Origin: Clostridium sp. UBA5530
GTDB lineage: Bacteria; Bacillota; Clostridia; Clostridiales; Clostridiaceae
Assembly: GCA_002423705.1 (NCBI GenBank)
Contig: DINW01000062.1
Span: forward strand, 44,580-60,061
Length of the DNA: 15,482 nt
Reading direction: 5' to 3'
The translations under genes and the position numbers were made by a program. The notes beneath the pieces are model-generated. The model was not told the DNA's origin and did not search any database. It worked only from the letters and a program-made list of their open reading frames with translations. This document shows positions 1 through 7,479 of the stretch, piece after piece. The number at the start of each line of letters is the position of its first letter. The stretch's first letter is position 1.

Positions 1-657
1 AAACTTGCAGATGGTAAGATAATAAACATGAAAAACATAGCTGATTTCAAGTGGAATAGGGATTTTATAAGAGGATTGCAGATGATACCTTGTCCGTATC
101 ATAGATATTATTATGAAGGAGATAAGGTGCTTCAAGAAGAACTAGAGGCGTTAAGTAAAGAAGGAACCAGAGGTGAAGTGGTAAAAAAGGTAGAAGAAGA
201 CTTATTTAAACTTTATGAAGATGTTAACTTAAATATCAAACCACCTCAATTAGAAAAAAGAGGGGGAGCTCATTATTCTGATGCCGCGTGTTCACTAATA
301 AGTTCTATATACAATGATAAAAAAGACATCCAAGTTGTTAATGTGAAAAATAATGGTGCTATAATGGACTTGCCTAATAATGTGGTTATTGAAACTAATT
401 GCATTATCAGCAAGGAAGGACCACTGCCTTTGGCTAAGGGTTCAATGAGTCCTAAAATAAGGGGACTTATGAGCCTTGTGAAATCCTATGAAGAACTTAC
501 TATAGAGGCTGGAGTTCATGGAGATTATGATGAAGGACTTCAAGGTCTCACTCTTCATCCTTTAGTACCTTCAGCAGAGGTAGCAAAGAAAATATTAGAT
601 GATATAATAAAGGAAAATATAGAGTATTTACCTCAATATCAAGAAAAAAATATGTAA
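1..657 (+). CDS. 6-phospho-alpha/beta-glucosidase, glycoside hydrolase family 4, C-terminal half (5' end outside window)
   Basis: The frame is open from base 1 through the ATG at 28 without a stop, and what precedes that ATG (KLADGKIIN) still reads as protein, so this is the 3' part of a longer gene. About 218 residues are present; GH4 enzymes are usually near 440. Recognisable family segments are IPCPYHRYYY (about 85-114) and RGGAHYSDAA (about 259-288), whose Tyr lies where GH4 enzymes carry the proposed catalytic base, followed by the NGAIMDLPNNVVIETNC and GPLPLAKG stretches. GH4 enzymes hydrolyse 6-phospho-glycosides in the cytoplasm by an NAD- and divalent-metal-dependent redox mechanism, normally after PTS uptake. 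The NAD-binding N-terminus and the PTS genes expected upstream are not visible. Which sugar it acts on (cellobiose-6-P, other beta-glucosides, or alpha-glucosides) cannot be told from this half; the beta-glucosidase type is my guess. Confidence 0.9.
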   Translation, partial: KLADGKIINMKNIADFKWNRDFIRGLQMIPCPYHRYYYEGDKVLQEELEALSKEGTRGEVVKKVEEDLFKLYEDVNLNIKPPQLEKRGGAHYSDAACSLISSIYNDKKDIQVVNVKNNGAIMDLPNNVVIETNCIISKEGPLPLAKGSMSPKIRGLMSLVKSYEELTIEAGVHGDYDEGLQGLTLHPLVPSAEVAKKILDDIIKENIEYLPQYQEKNM

Positions 658-661
658 AAAT

Positions 662-708
662 AAGCTGTGGGTTAACTAGTTGCTTTAATAGTTAATCCAC
701 AGTTTTTA
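662..708. terminator. Bidirectional intrinsic terminator between convergent genes
   Basis: A 14-bp stem pairs 665-678 (CTGTGGGTTAACTA) with 689-702 (TAGTTAATCCACAG), with one G-T wobble and a 10-base loop. Further A-T and G-T pairs extend it at the base. A T-run (703-707) follows on the plus strand and, read on the minus strand, TTATTTTT follows, so it can end both the glycosidase transcript and the ABC transporter transcript. Confidence 0.85.
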
Positions 709-727
709 ATAAGTATTGGCTTAATAT

Positions 728-2725
728 TTATTCATATTGAAGTTTATAAAGATTATAATAAAGACTTTCCTTTTGCAATAATTCTTCATGGGTTCCAATT
801 TCCCTTATTCTGCCTTTATGCATAACTATTATTTTGTCACTATTTTTTATAGTAGACAATCTATGAGCTACAACAATGGTAGTCCTATTTTTAGTTATTT
901 TATTTAAAGCATCTTGAATTAGGCTTTCTGTTTCAGTATCTATATTTGATGTAGCTTCATCCAATACTAATATTGGTGGGTCAAAAGCTATGGCTCTGGC
1001 AAAGGCTATAAGCTGCCTTTCACCCTGAGAGAAGGTGGTGCCCTTTTCATTGACAGGGGAATTGTAACCTTCAGGAAGTTTTTCTATGAACTTATCAGCA
1101 TTTACGTAACGGCATGATTCAACCACTTTGCTATGGCTTATAGAGTTTTCATTGAGTCGTACGTTTCCTTCAATATCTCCAGCAAATAAAAATACATCCT
1201 GTAACACTGTGGCTACATTGCGTCTCAAATCTTCTTTTTTCATATCTTTAATATCTATACCATCTATTAAAATCTGGCCTTTTTGAATGTCATAAAGTCT
1301 AGTTATAAGGCTTATGATTGAAGTTTTTCCAGCACCTGTAGCTCCAACAAAGGCTATTTTTTCTCCAGGATTTATAAGGAAGGAAACATCCTTTAGTACC
1401 CAGTCTTCATGGTTGTAAGCGAACCATACATTTCTGAATTCTATTCTCCCCTTTAAGTTTTTGCACTCTATAGTATTATCCTTATTAGATATTATGGAAT
1501 TATTATCTAAGATTAAAAATATTCTTTCTGCAGATGCCATGGCAGATTGAAGAATATCATATTTTTCAGTAAGATCAAAAATTGGTTGAAAAAACATGGT
1601 TATATAGTTTATAAAGGCAAATAGCACACCAAAGGGCAGTGTGGATTCTAAAACTTTAACTCCACCAAACCAAAGAAGGAGAGCCATAGTTGCAGAAGAA
1701 AGAAGTTCAATAGTTGGTCTAAATATGGCAAAAACCTTTATTTGTTTTAAGTTAGAAGACTTATAAGAGGAATTTATATAGTCAAATTCATTAAACTTTT
1801 TTTCTTCCTTGTTATATGTTTGAACTACCTTCATTGCTGAAATGTGTTCAGATAAAAAAGAGTTTATTTTAGATAATTTACCTCTAACCTCTCTATAGGC
1901 TTGCCTATCATACTTCTTAAATAGTATTGAAGTAAGTATAATAAGTGGCAAGGTACTTATAGAAATCAGAGCTAAACTTTTGTTGAGAACAAACATGGCT
2001 ATAACTATTCCTAGAAGCATGAATATATCCTTTAATAAATAAACTAATACTCCTGTATACATTTCATTCAATGTTTGTACATCGTTGGTTATTCTAGTAA
2101 CAATTTTCCCTACTGGGGTTCTGTCAAAAAAAGACAAATTTAAGCTTTCTATATGCGTAAATAGCTTTTGCCGTATATTGAAGATTATTTTTTGACCAGT
2201 ATATTGAAGCATATAAACTTGGATATAATTTACTACAAAACTGATAATATAACTTGCTAAGATTACCAATGCTATAATTTCTATACCACTTAAATCATCA
2301 TGGCGAAGATTTTTAAGATCATCTCTGGATAAGTCTTTGTATATAGGATTTTTATTCAGATCTAAGGGAGAAGAATAATCCACCTTACCTTTTACTAGAT
2401 AACCTTTATTGTCTTTATAAATAAGAGAGTAGCACTGTTTTATATTAGATGAAGAATTTGATTTTATGAAGTATTCTCCATTTAAGTTTATTGAATCTTT
2501 AGTAGAAGAATCTACCTTAATATAAGGAGTTTTAAATCCATGTAAGTCATCGTCGATGGCGTTTTTTATAAGAGTTGGCCTTACTAAAATCATTAAAGTA
2601 GATATTATCATTAGAATCATTATTATAAAAAAGTGAAAAGAGAAGGGTTTGGCAAAAGATAAAAGTCTTTTCATAATTTTAGAATCATATTGTTTTATTA
2701 ATATATCATCATCTTTATATTCCAT
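728..2725 (-). CDS. Heterodimeric ABC exporter subunit, ATPase and permease, YheH-like, catalytic-Glu subunit
   Basis: A 665-residue half-transporter: six-helix exporter membrane domain (about residues 30-385) followed by a nucleotide-binding domain. Seen in the NBD: Walker A GATGAGKTS (461-469), Q-loop Gln509, a degenerate signature FSQGE (565-569) in place of LSGGQ, Walker B ILVLDE with the catalytic Glu590, and H-loop His621. Between the first two helices there is an extra hydrophilic segment of about 90 residues (roughly 57-147), also typical of B. subtilis YheH (about 670 aa). The frame is open further upstream to 2797, but the ATG at 2725 is preceded by a strong GAGGAGG at proper spacing, so I use it. 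It overlaps the partner gene by 11 bases (2715-2725), implying translational coupling. The pair resembles BmrCD/LmrCD/TM287-288 multidrug exporters; the substrate cannot be read from sequence. Confidence 0.9.
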   Translation of the reverse strand: MEYKDDDILIKQYDSKIMKRLLSFAKPFSFHFFIIMILMIISTLMILVRPTLIKNAIDDDLHGFKTPYIKVDSSTKDSINLNGEYFIKSNSSSNIKQCYSLIYKDNKGYLVKGKVDYSSPLDLNKNPIYKDLSRDDLKNLRHDDLSGIEIIALVILASYIISFVVNYIQVYMLQYTGQKIIFNIRQKLFTHIESLNLSFFDRTPVGKIVTRITNDVQTLNEMYTGVLVYLLKDIFMLLGIVIAMFVLNKSLALISISTLPLIILTSILFKKYDRQAYREVRGKLSKINSFLSEHISAMKVVQTYNKEEKKFNEFDYINSSYKSSNLKQIKVFAIFRPTIELLSSATMALLLWFGGVKVLESTLPFGVLFAFINYITMFFQPIFDLTEKYDILQSAMASAERIFLILDNNSIISNKDNTIECKNLKGRIEFRNVWFAYNHEDWVLKDVSFLINPGEKIAFVGATGAGKTSIISLITRLYDIQKGQILIDGIDIKDMKKEDLRRNVATVLQDVFLFAGDIEGNVRLNENSISHSKVVESCRYVNADKFIEKLPEGYNSPVNEKGTTFSQGERQLIAFARAIAFDPPILVLDEATSNIDTETESLIQDALNKITKNRTTIVVAHRLSTIKNSDKIIVMHKGRIREIGTHEELLQKESLYYNLYKLQYE

Positions 2726-4478
2726 ATGAGATATCCTCCTCTTCCTGAATCTTTGCCTCAAGAAGCTGTTTATCATAAATGCTTCTATAAAGTCCATTGA
2801 TATTTATTAGTTCTTCGTGAGTACCTTCCTCTATAATTTTTCCCTCATCTAAAACTATAATATGATGAGAATTTTTTATGGCAGATATTCTATGTGAGAT
2901 TATAATTGAGGTTTTATTATTCATTATAGACTTAAGATTTTCTAAAATCTTTGTTTCAGTTTTAGCATCTACTGCTGATAAACAATCGTCTAATATAAGT
3001 ATTTCTGGATCCTTAATTAAAGCCCTGGAAATACTTACTCTTTGCTTTTGCCCTCCAGACAAAGTAGCTCCTCTTTCGCCTACTAAAGTATCAAATCCAC
3101 TTGGGAAATCCACGATATTGTCATAAACATCTGAATTTTTGGCAGCCTTTATGGTATTTTCCATATCAATATAATCTGTAGCTAAGTTTATATTTTCAGT
3201 TATGGTAGTGGAAAAAAGAAAATTATCAGATACCATACCAATATTGTTTCTTAATACTCCTAATGGAATTTCATTTATATCATAACCATTTATTTTGATC
3301 TGCCCATAGGGAGTATTGTAAAGCCTTACTAAAAGGTTTACCAAGGTACTTTTACCACTTCCGGTTCTTCCTATAATTCCAAGAGTGTTACCTTTCTCTA
3401 TTTTTAAACGTATATTCTTTAGAGCAGGATGAGTGGTATCTGGATAGTAAAAGGTTAAGTTATCTATAACTATGTCTCCATTTATAGATAATACATCTTT
3501 AATATTATTTCCATCATACACCTCAGGCTCTATTTTCATAACAGTCTCTATCCTTTGAAGAGAAGCATAACCTCTTTGAAGAATATTTATAACGTAGCCT
3601 AAAGCCATCATAGGCCAAACTAGTTCTCCAAGATACAGATTAAAGGAAACAAAGTCACCTAGACTTATATCACCTAAAATTACAAAGTAACCACCTAAAG
3701 CTATAAAAACAACAAAACTTATAGAAGCTATAAATTCTACCGCTGGGTTCATAAAAGACCAAATTTTTGAAAAATCCATGTTTTTTTGAAAGTTATTTTC
3801 ATTTTCCTTGGTGAATTTTTCAAACTCTTTTTCTTCTTGTACAAAGGATTTTACTATTCTAATCCCTGAGAAATTTTCTTGTACCATATCAGTTAGTTTA
3901 GAAAAAGCCTTTTGTACTGTTAAAAATTTCCGGTGAATCTTTTTGCCGAAAAGAGTAGAAACTAATGATATAAAAGGTAAGGGAATCATAGAGATTAAGG
4001 TAAGTTTAGGGTTTATGGATAGCATTATTATGATAGTTATAGCAGTCAAGAATATGGCATCTATAATCATGATAACTCCAGGTCCTAAAGCATGGACTAC
4101 AGCATTAAGGTCATTAGTTGCTAAGGCCATTAAATCTCCAGTTTTATTTTTATTATAAAAATTTATAGATAGTTTTTCTAGATGATTAAAATAAGAATTC
4201 CTAATGTCGTACTCTATTTTCTTAGAGGTACCAAAAATAAGAATTCTCCATAAAAATCTACCTACAGCGGTAAGTAAAGCTACTAATAATATAAGCATTA
4301 TGGTCTTTAGTAAGTATGATTTAGTGGCTGTACCAAAAGATACTTGGTCTGTTATCATACCTAGCAGCTTTGGAGGTATGATATGAAGTAAATCTACAAA
4401 CATTAGCACTAAAATGCCTAAGATATAGTTCCATTTGTACTTATATGTGTATTTAAACAAAGCTTTCAAATTTTTCAT
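2715..4478 (-). CDS. Heterodimeric ABC exporter subunit, ATPase and permease, YheI-like, degenerate-site subunit
   Basis: A 587-residue half-transporter with six predicted membrane helices (about residues 17-300) and an NBD. Walker A is GRTGSGKST (370-378), the signature is canonical LSGGQ (473-477), Walker B is ILILDD with Asp498 where the catalytic Glu normally sits, and the H-loop is His529. The Q-loop reads GMVSDNFLFS (414-423): one residue shorter than the usual GMVPQDxFLFS pattern, so the conserved Gln is missing. The Asp is expected for the non-catalytic half of such heterodimers; the missing Gln is not. ATG at 4478 is preceded by AAGGGGG. First gene of a two-gene minus-strand operon whose second gene it overlaps by 11 bases. 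By family, the two proteins form one membrane complex exporting drugs, lipids or peptides; the substrate is unknown. Confidence 0.9.
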   Translation of the reverse strand: MKNLKALFKYTYKYKWNYILGILVLMFVDLLHIIPPKLLGMITDQVSFGTATKSYLLKTIMLILLVALLTAVGRFLWRILIFGTSKKIEYDIRNSYFNHLEKLSINFYNKNKTGDLMALATNDLNAVVHALGPGVIMIIDAIFLTAITIIIMLSINPKLTLISMIPLPFISLVSTLFGKKIHRKFLTVQKAFSKLTDMVQENFSGIRIVKSFVQEEKEFEKFTKENENNFQKNMDFSKIWSFMNPAVEFIASISFVVFIALGGYFVILGDISLGDFVSFNLYLGELVWPMMALGYVINILQRGYASLQRIETVMKIEPEVYDGNNIKDVLSINGDIVIDNLTFYYPDTTHPALKNIRLKIEKGNTLGIIGRTGSGKSTLVNLLVRLYNTPYGQIKINGYDINEIPLGVLRNNIGMVSDNFLFSTTITENINLATDYIDMENTIKAAKNSDVYDNIVDFPSGFDTLVGERGATLSGGQKQRVSISRALIKDPEILILDDCLSAVDAKTETKILENLKSIMNNKTSIIISHRISAIKNSHHIIVLDEGKIIEEGTHEELININGLYRSIYDKQLLEAKIQEEEDISYGI

Positions 4479-4485
4479 TTTGTAT

Positions 4486-4493
4486 CCCCCTTC
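4486..4493 (-). promoter_or_regulatory. Ribosome binding site of the first ABC gene
   Basis: GAAGGGGG on the minus strand, 7 bases from the ATG at 4478. It supports that start and lies almost at the predicted transcript end. Confidence 0.6.
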
Positions 4494-4500
4494 CCGTAAT

Positions 4501-4530
4501 ATTATATCACCAAAAGCTGAATGTTAGAAT
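4501..4530 (-). promoter_or_regulatory. Candidate promoter of the ABC exporter operon
   Basis: On the minus strand TATAAT (4506-4501) is preceded by TG and one base, making an extended -10 (TGATATAAT). The -35 at 17-bp spacing is weak (TTCTAA, 4529-4524), which extended -10 promoters tolerate. Predicted start is near 4494, giving a leader of about 16 bases that begins at the ribosome binding site. Confidence 0.45.
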
Positions 4531-4643
4531 AATTTTAAAAATTTTAAATATTAAAATATATAGTTATTAAAACTTGCTGTTAAATGTATTTAAAGTTAAA
4601 TTTGAAGGATACTAATACATAAGTAAAATTTGTTAGAATAATG

Positions 4644-4669
4644 AGAATATTCTTCAAAAGGCTTTTGAA
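4644..4669. repeat. Two abutting palindromes, possible operator
   Basis: AGAATATTCT (4644-4653) is a perfect 10-bp palindrome. Sharing its last T is TTCAAAAG-G-CTTTTGAA (4653-4669), perfect with one central base. They lie just upstream of the extended -10 box at 4681-4689, over the place where its -35 should be, and that -35 is poor. This position suits a regulator site; which regulator is unknown. Confidence 0.4.
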
Positions 4670-4731
4670 ATATAAATATGTGATATACTGTTTTAGGGTT
4701 TCAGACAGGAAACTTATTAAATAAAAAAGCG

Positions 4732-4758
4732 TTGACATATGAAAAAAATGACTTTAAT
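4732..4758 (+). promoter_or_regulatory. Candidate promoter of the GT2 gene
   Basis: TTGACA at 4732-4737 is a perfect -35. The best -10 is TTTAAT (4753-4758), 15 bp away, slightly short. Alternatives at 16-17 bp (TTAATA, TAATAG) match less well. AGGAGG at 4774-4779, 5 bases from the ATG, is the gene's ribosome binding site. Confidence 0.4.
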
Positions 4759-4784
4759 AGAAATTAAAAGTTTAGGAGGAAAAT

Positions 4785-6170
4785 ATGGGAAGTTATATAT
4801 ATGCATTTACAGCTGTTTTTCAGATTTTTGTGTTGATTATCTCCGGTTATTATATGGTACTATCCCTTTTTGGGCTTTGCAAAAGAAAAAGACTTTCCAA
4901 ATGTGATACTAAAAAGTCCTTTGCATTAATCGTAGCAGCTCATAATGAAGAAGTTGTAATAGGAAAGGCCGTGGAGAGCCTTATGAATTTAGATTACCCT
5001 AAGGAGCTATATGATGTATTTGTTATAGCGGATAATTGTAATGATAAAACTGCTGCCATAGCAAGGGAGCATGGGGCCAAGGTTTTTCAAAGAGTGAATA
5101 AGGAAAAGCGAGGCAAAGGATATGCCTTAGAGTGGATGTTTGAAAAGATATTTAAAATGGATAGGAAATATGATGGAGTAGGAATATTTGATGCAGACAA
5201 CTTAATATCAGAAAATTTCTTAGAAGAAATGAACAGTTGCATGAATGAAGGTTATAAAGTAGTTCAAGGATATATAGATAGCAAAAATCCCCATGATTCA
5301 TGGATAACAGAGTCTTATGCAATATCCTTTTGGTCAGCAAATAGAATGTTCCAGTTAGCTCGTCAGAAGCTAGGTTTATCAAATCAGCTTGGGGGAACAG
5401 GTTTTGTTGTAGATACAGAAATTTTAAGAACATTAGGCTGGGGAGCAACCTGCCTTACAGAAGATTTGGAATTTACATGTAAATTGGTACTGAATGGTGA
5501 AAAGGTTGGTTGGGCTCATGACGCCATAGTTTATGATGAAAAACCTTTAACTTTGAAACAGTCTTGGAATCAAAGAAAAAGATGGATGCAAGGTTTTGCA
5601 GATGTAGCCTCAAGATTTTTTACCAAACTTGTGAGAAAAGGCTTTAAAGAAAGAAACATGGTGGCTTTAGATTGTGCTTTATATGTTGTTCAACCCTTTG
5701 TGGTTTTGCTATTAGCTGTTTCTTCTATTTTGACCTTTATGCAAGCTATGGCACCTTTGAACATCTTCACAGTAAACGCATTTATACCAGGAGCATTATG
5801 GAAGGCGTTTTCTATATTCCAGTTTTTATTAACACCTTTAGTTATGCTTATAGATGCAAAGCTTTCTAAAAAATTCTTTGGAATTTTAGCGTTATATTCC
5901 ACTAACATACTTGTGATGTCTAGATTTATTGGAGAGACTCCAGATTTTTATATGGTTATCCTAAGTCAAGCCATATATTTTGCAGTTTTCTTAGCTATAA
6001 CTTGGGGACTTTTAGGTAAACTTCAAGGAAAGAGATTCTTTTGGTACCTATTATATGGACTATACCTACTTACTTGGATCCCTATAACTATCCAAGGAGT
6101 TATAGATAAGAATAATAAGGAATGGAACCATACAAAACATGTAAGGCAAATAGGAATATATGATGTTTAA
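4785..6170 (+). CDS. Membrane glycosyltransferase family 2, processive (cellulose/PNAG synthase-like)
   Basis: A 461-residue protein. One N-terminal membrane segment (about 8-30) is followed by a GT-A domain and then about four more hydrophobic segments (about 297-320, 340-357, 390-410, 418-440). Catalytic-type motifs are visible: AAHNEE (51-56), DAD (136-138) for the metal and UDP-sugar, GGTG (203-206), TED (225-227) with the presumed general base, and QRKRW (263-267), the Q/RxxRW motif of processive beta-glycosyltransferases. It should polymerise or add sugars on the inner face of the membrane and may feed the chain outward. It is somewhat longer than IcaA/PgaC-type enzymes (about 410-440 aa). 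There is no neighbouring polysaccharide gene, deacetylase or PilZ domain, so the sugar and product are unknown. Start supported by AGGAGG at 4774-4779. It appears monocistronic, with a terminator directly after the stop. Confidence 0.88.
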   Translation: MGSYIYAFTAVFQIFVLIISGYYMVLSLFGLCKRKRLSKCDTKKSFALIVAAHNEEVVIGKAVESLMNLDYPKELYDVFVIADNCNDKTAAIAREHGAKVFQRVNKEKRGKGYALEWMFEKIFKMDRKYDGVGIFDADNLISENFLEEMNSCMNEGYKVVQGYIDSKNPHDSWITESYAISFWSANRMFQLARQKLGLSNQLGGTGFVVDTEILRTLGWGATCLTEDLEFTCKLVLNGEKVGWAHDAIVYDEKPLTLKQSWNQRKRWMQGFADVASRFFTKLVRKGFKERNMVALDCALYVVQPFVVLLLAVSSILTFMQAMAPLNIFTVNAFIPGALWKAFSIFQFLLTPLVMLIDAKLSKKFFGILALYSTNILVMSRFIGETPDFYMVILSQAIYFAVFLAITWGLLGKLQGKRFFWYLLYGLYLLTWIPITIQGVIDKNNKEWNHTKHVRQIGIYDV

Positions 6171-6175
6171 ATATT

Positions 6176-6204
6176 TAACCAGTGATTTATCACTGGTTAT
6201 TTTT
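6176..6204 (+). terminator. Intrinsic terminator of the GT2 gene
   Basis: AACCAGTGA (6177-6185) pairs perfectly with TCACTGGTT (6190-6198) around a TTTA loop, with one more closing T-A pair (6176/6199), followed by TTTTT (6200-6204). It begins a few bases after the stop codon. Confidence 0.9.
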
Positions 6205-6245
6205 ATCCAACTAAATTAAAAAATTAAAACAATGGTATTTTTAAA

Positions 6246-6280
6246 TTTACATAATTAAAGTATACTAAATATTATGTAAA
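6246..6280. promoter_or_regulatory. Perfect inverted repeat overlapping a candidate distal promoter of mnmH
   Basis: TTTACATAAT (6246-6255) and ATTATGTAAA (6271-6280) are exact reverse complements separated by 15 bases that contain another palindrome, AGTATACT (6259-6266). On the plus strand TTTACA (6246-6251), 18 bp, then TATTAT (6270-6275) resembles a sigma-A promoter, so a dimeric regulator bound here would block it. There is no T-run, which argues against a terminator. Confidence 0.4.
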
Positions 6281-6342
6281 ACTTAAGAGGGTAAAGTTAA
6301 ATGTATAATTAAATAGAGATGTCTATATAACAGAACGTAAGT

Positions 6343-6371
6343 TTGACATATAGAAATTCAAGCATTATACT
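6343..6371 (+). promoter_or_regulatory. Strong sigma-A type promoter of mnmH
   Basis: TTGACA (6343-6348), exactly 17 bp, then TATACT (6366-6371): a perfect -35 with a 5/6 -10. The predicted start near 6378 gives a leader of about 50 bases to the ATG at 6430. Confidence 0.7.
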
Positions 6372-6429
6372 AAATTGAGTTAAAGCTATTTTCGTGGAAT
6401 TTTTAGTTGAAAGGGCTGTATGCAGGAAA

Positions 6430-7479
6430 ATGTTTAAAGTTATAGAATATAAAGACCTTATTGAGGATTTTAAGGATTATGTATTAATAGATGTGAGGAG
6501 TCCAAAGGAATATGAAACCTGCACCATACCAGGTGCTGTTAATATACCTTTGTTTACTGATGAAGAGAGAGAAACTATAGGAAAAGTATATGTTAATGAA
6601 GATGTGGATAAGGCAAAAAGGCTAGGAATAGAAGCAGTATCAAAAAAGCTACCTGAAATTTTTGATCAGGTTCTAAATTTCCACAAGATCCATAGAAATC
6701 TAGTTTTCTTTTGTGCCAGAGGCGGTATGCGTAGTGGTAGCATAACTGCTTTGGTAAATTCTATAGGAATTAACGGGTATAGAATAAAGGGAGGCTATAA
6801 AGGATATAGAGAGTTTGTAAATAATGAACTTCCCAAAGCTAATGAAAATATAAAATATATAGTAGTACATGGTAAAACAGGTATAGGAAAGACTGAAATT
6901 CTTAAAACTCTAGGTAAAAGAGGATATGACATATTAGATTTAGAGGAATGTGCTAACCACAGAGGATCCCTTCTAGGAAGCGTAGGTATTGGACAATGCA
7001 GAAGTCAAAAAATGTTTGAATCTCTTTTGCTAGAAAGATTAAGGGGAAGAAAAACCAATTATGTATTTATAGAAGGGGAGAGTAAAAGAATAGGAAGTGT
7101 AACAATTCCCAATTATCTTTTTGAAAGCATGGTCAATGGATACCATATTTATATTGAAAGAGAACTGGATGAAAGGGCTGAACTTCTTGTAGAGGAATAC
7201 ATTAAGGAAGAAGATGCAACGAAGGAAATTCTTATAGCATTAGATGCTATGGAAAGATATATAGGTAAAAATAAAAGACAACATTATGAAGAGCTTATCT
7301 GTAAAGAAAAGTTCTATGATTTAGCAAAGGAGCTTATGATTGGTTATTATGATCCAATGTATTTAAACTCCATAAAAAAACATGAATTCCAAGGGGAGTT
7401 TCATATAAACTCTTTAGAACAAGGAGTGGAGGTATTAGAGCATTGGTATCAAGTGAAACTTAGTTTAGGTGAAGTTTGA
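6430..7479 (+). CDS. mnmH: tRNA 2-selenouridine synthase (SelU/MnmH)
   Basis: A 349-residue protein with an N-terminal rhodanese domain (about 1-135) and a C-terminal P-loop domain. The rhodanese active-site loop is FFCARGGMRSG with Cys95. The P-loop is GKTGIGKT (148-155), and family-typical segments CANHRGS (174-180), EGESKRIGS (215-223) and YYDPMY (306-311) are present. The enzyme replaces sulfur with selenium at the wobble 2-thiouridine of Lys, Glu and Gln tRNAs, through a geranylated intermediate, using selenophosphate. An in-frame GTG at 6394 would add 12 residues, but it has no ribosome binding site, and homologues begin close to the FKVIEY segment, so I prefer the ATG at 6430; its own AGGA (6424-6427) is closely spaced. 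The stop codon and last codons fall inside the left end of a dispersed repeat. No selD lies in the window; one must exist elsewhere if the protein works. Confidence 0.92.
   Translation: MFKVIEYKDLIEDFKDYVLIDVRSPKEYETCTIPGAVNIPLFTDEERETIGKVYVNEDVDKAKRLGIEAVSKKLPEIFDQVLNFHKIHRNLVFFCARGGMRSGSITALVNSIGINGYRIKGGYKGYREFVNNELPKANENIKYIVVHGKTGIGKTEILKTLGKRGYDILDLEECANHRGSLLGSVGIGQCRSQKMFESLLLERLRGRKTNYVFIEGESKRIGSVTIPNYLFESMVNGYHIYIERELDERAELLVEEYIKEEDATKEILIALDAMERYIGKNKRQHYEELICKEKFYDLAKELMIGYYDPMYLNSIKKHEFQGEFHINSLEQGVEVLEHWYQVKLSLGEV

Larger units (their letters stand above)
4479..4784. other. 306-base divergent intergenic region with promoters and palindromes
   Basis: This gap separates the minus-strand ABC operon from the plus-strand glycosyltransferase. 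It holds the ABC promoter at its left end, a TTGACA-type promoter at its right end (4732-4758), an extended -10 box TGATATACT (4681-4689) and two perfect palindromes (4644-4653 and 4653-4669). A small hairpin, GTTTC/GAAAC with a 6-base loop (4698-4713), lies in between. The rest is A+T-rich and I see no coding frame or recognised riboswitch. Confidence 0.6.

Noticed and set aside
2726..2797. Longer N-terminus for the second ABC subunit, starting at 2797
   Set aside because: This stretch is the coding end of the first subunit in another frame; the ATG at 2725 has an excellent GAGGAGG.
2878..3126. Plus-strand open frame inside the ABC gene (and similar antisense frames in the GT2, parE, parC and M16 genes)
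   Set aside because: Translations show no family features, start sites lack ribosome binding sites, and each lies opposite a well-recognised gene.
4690..4784. Riboswitch in the GT2 leader
   Set aside because: Only one short 5-bp hairpin is visible, with no conserved aptamer core or terminator that I recognise.
6301..6312. ATG-TAT-AAT-TAA after AGAGGG as a tiny leader peptide
   Set aside because: Three codons with no regulatory structure following; expected by chance in A+T-rich DNA.
6394..6429. GTG at 6394 as the mnmH start
   Set aside because: No ribosome binding site precedes it, it would lie about 16 bases from the predicted transcript start, and the 12 added residues do not look like family sequence.
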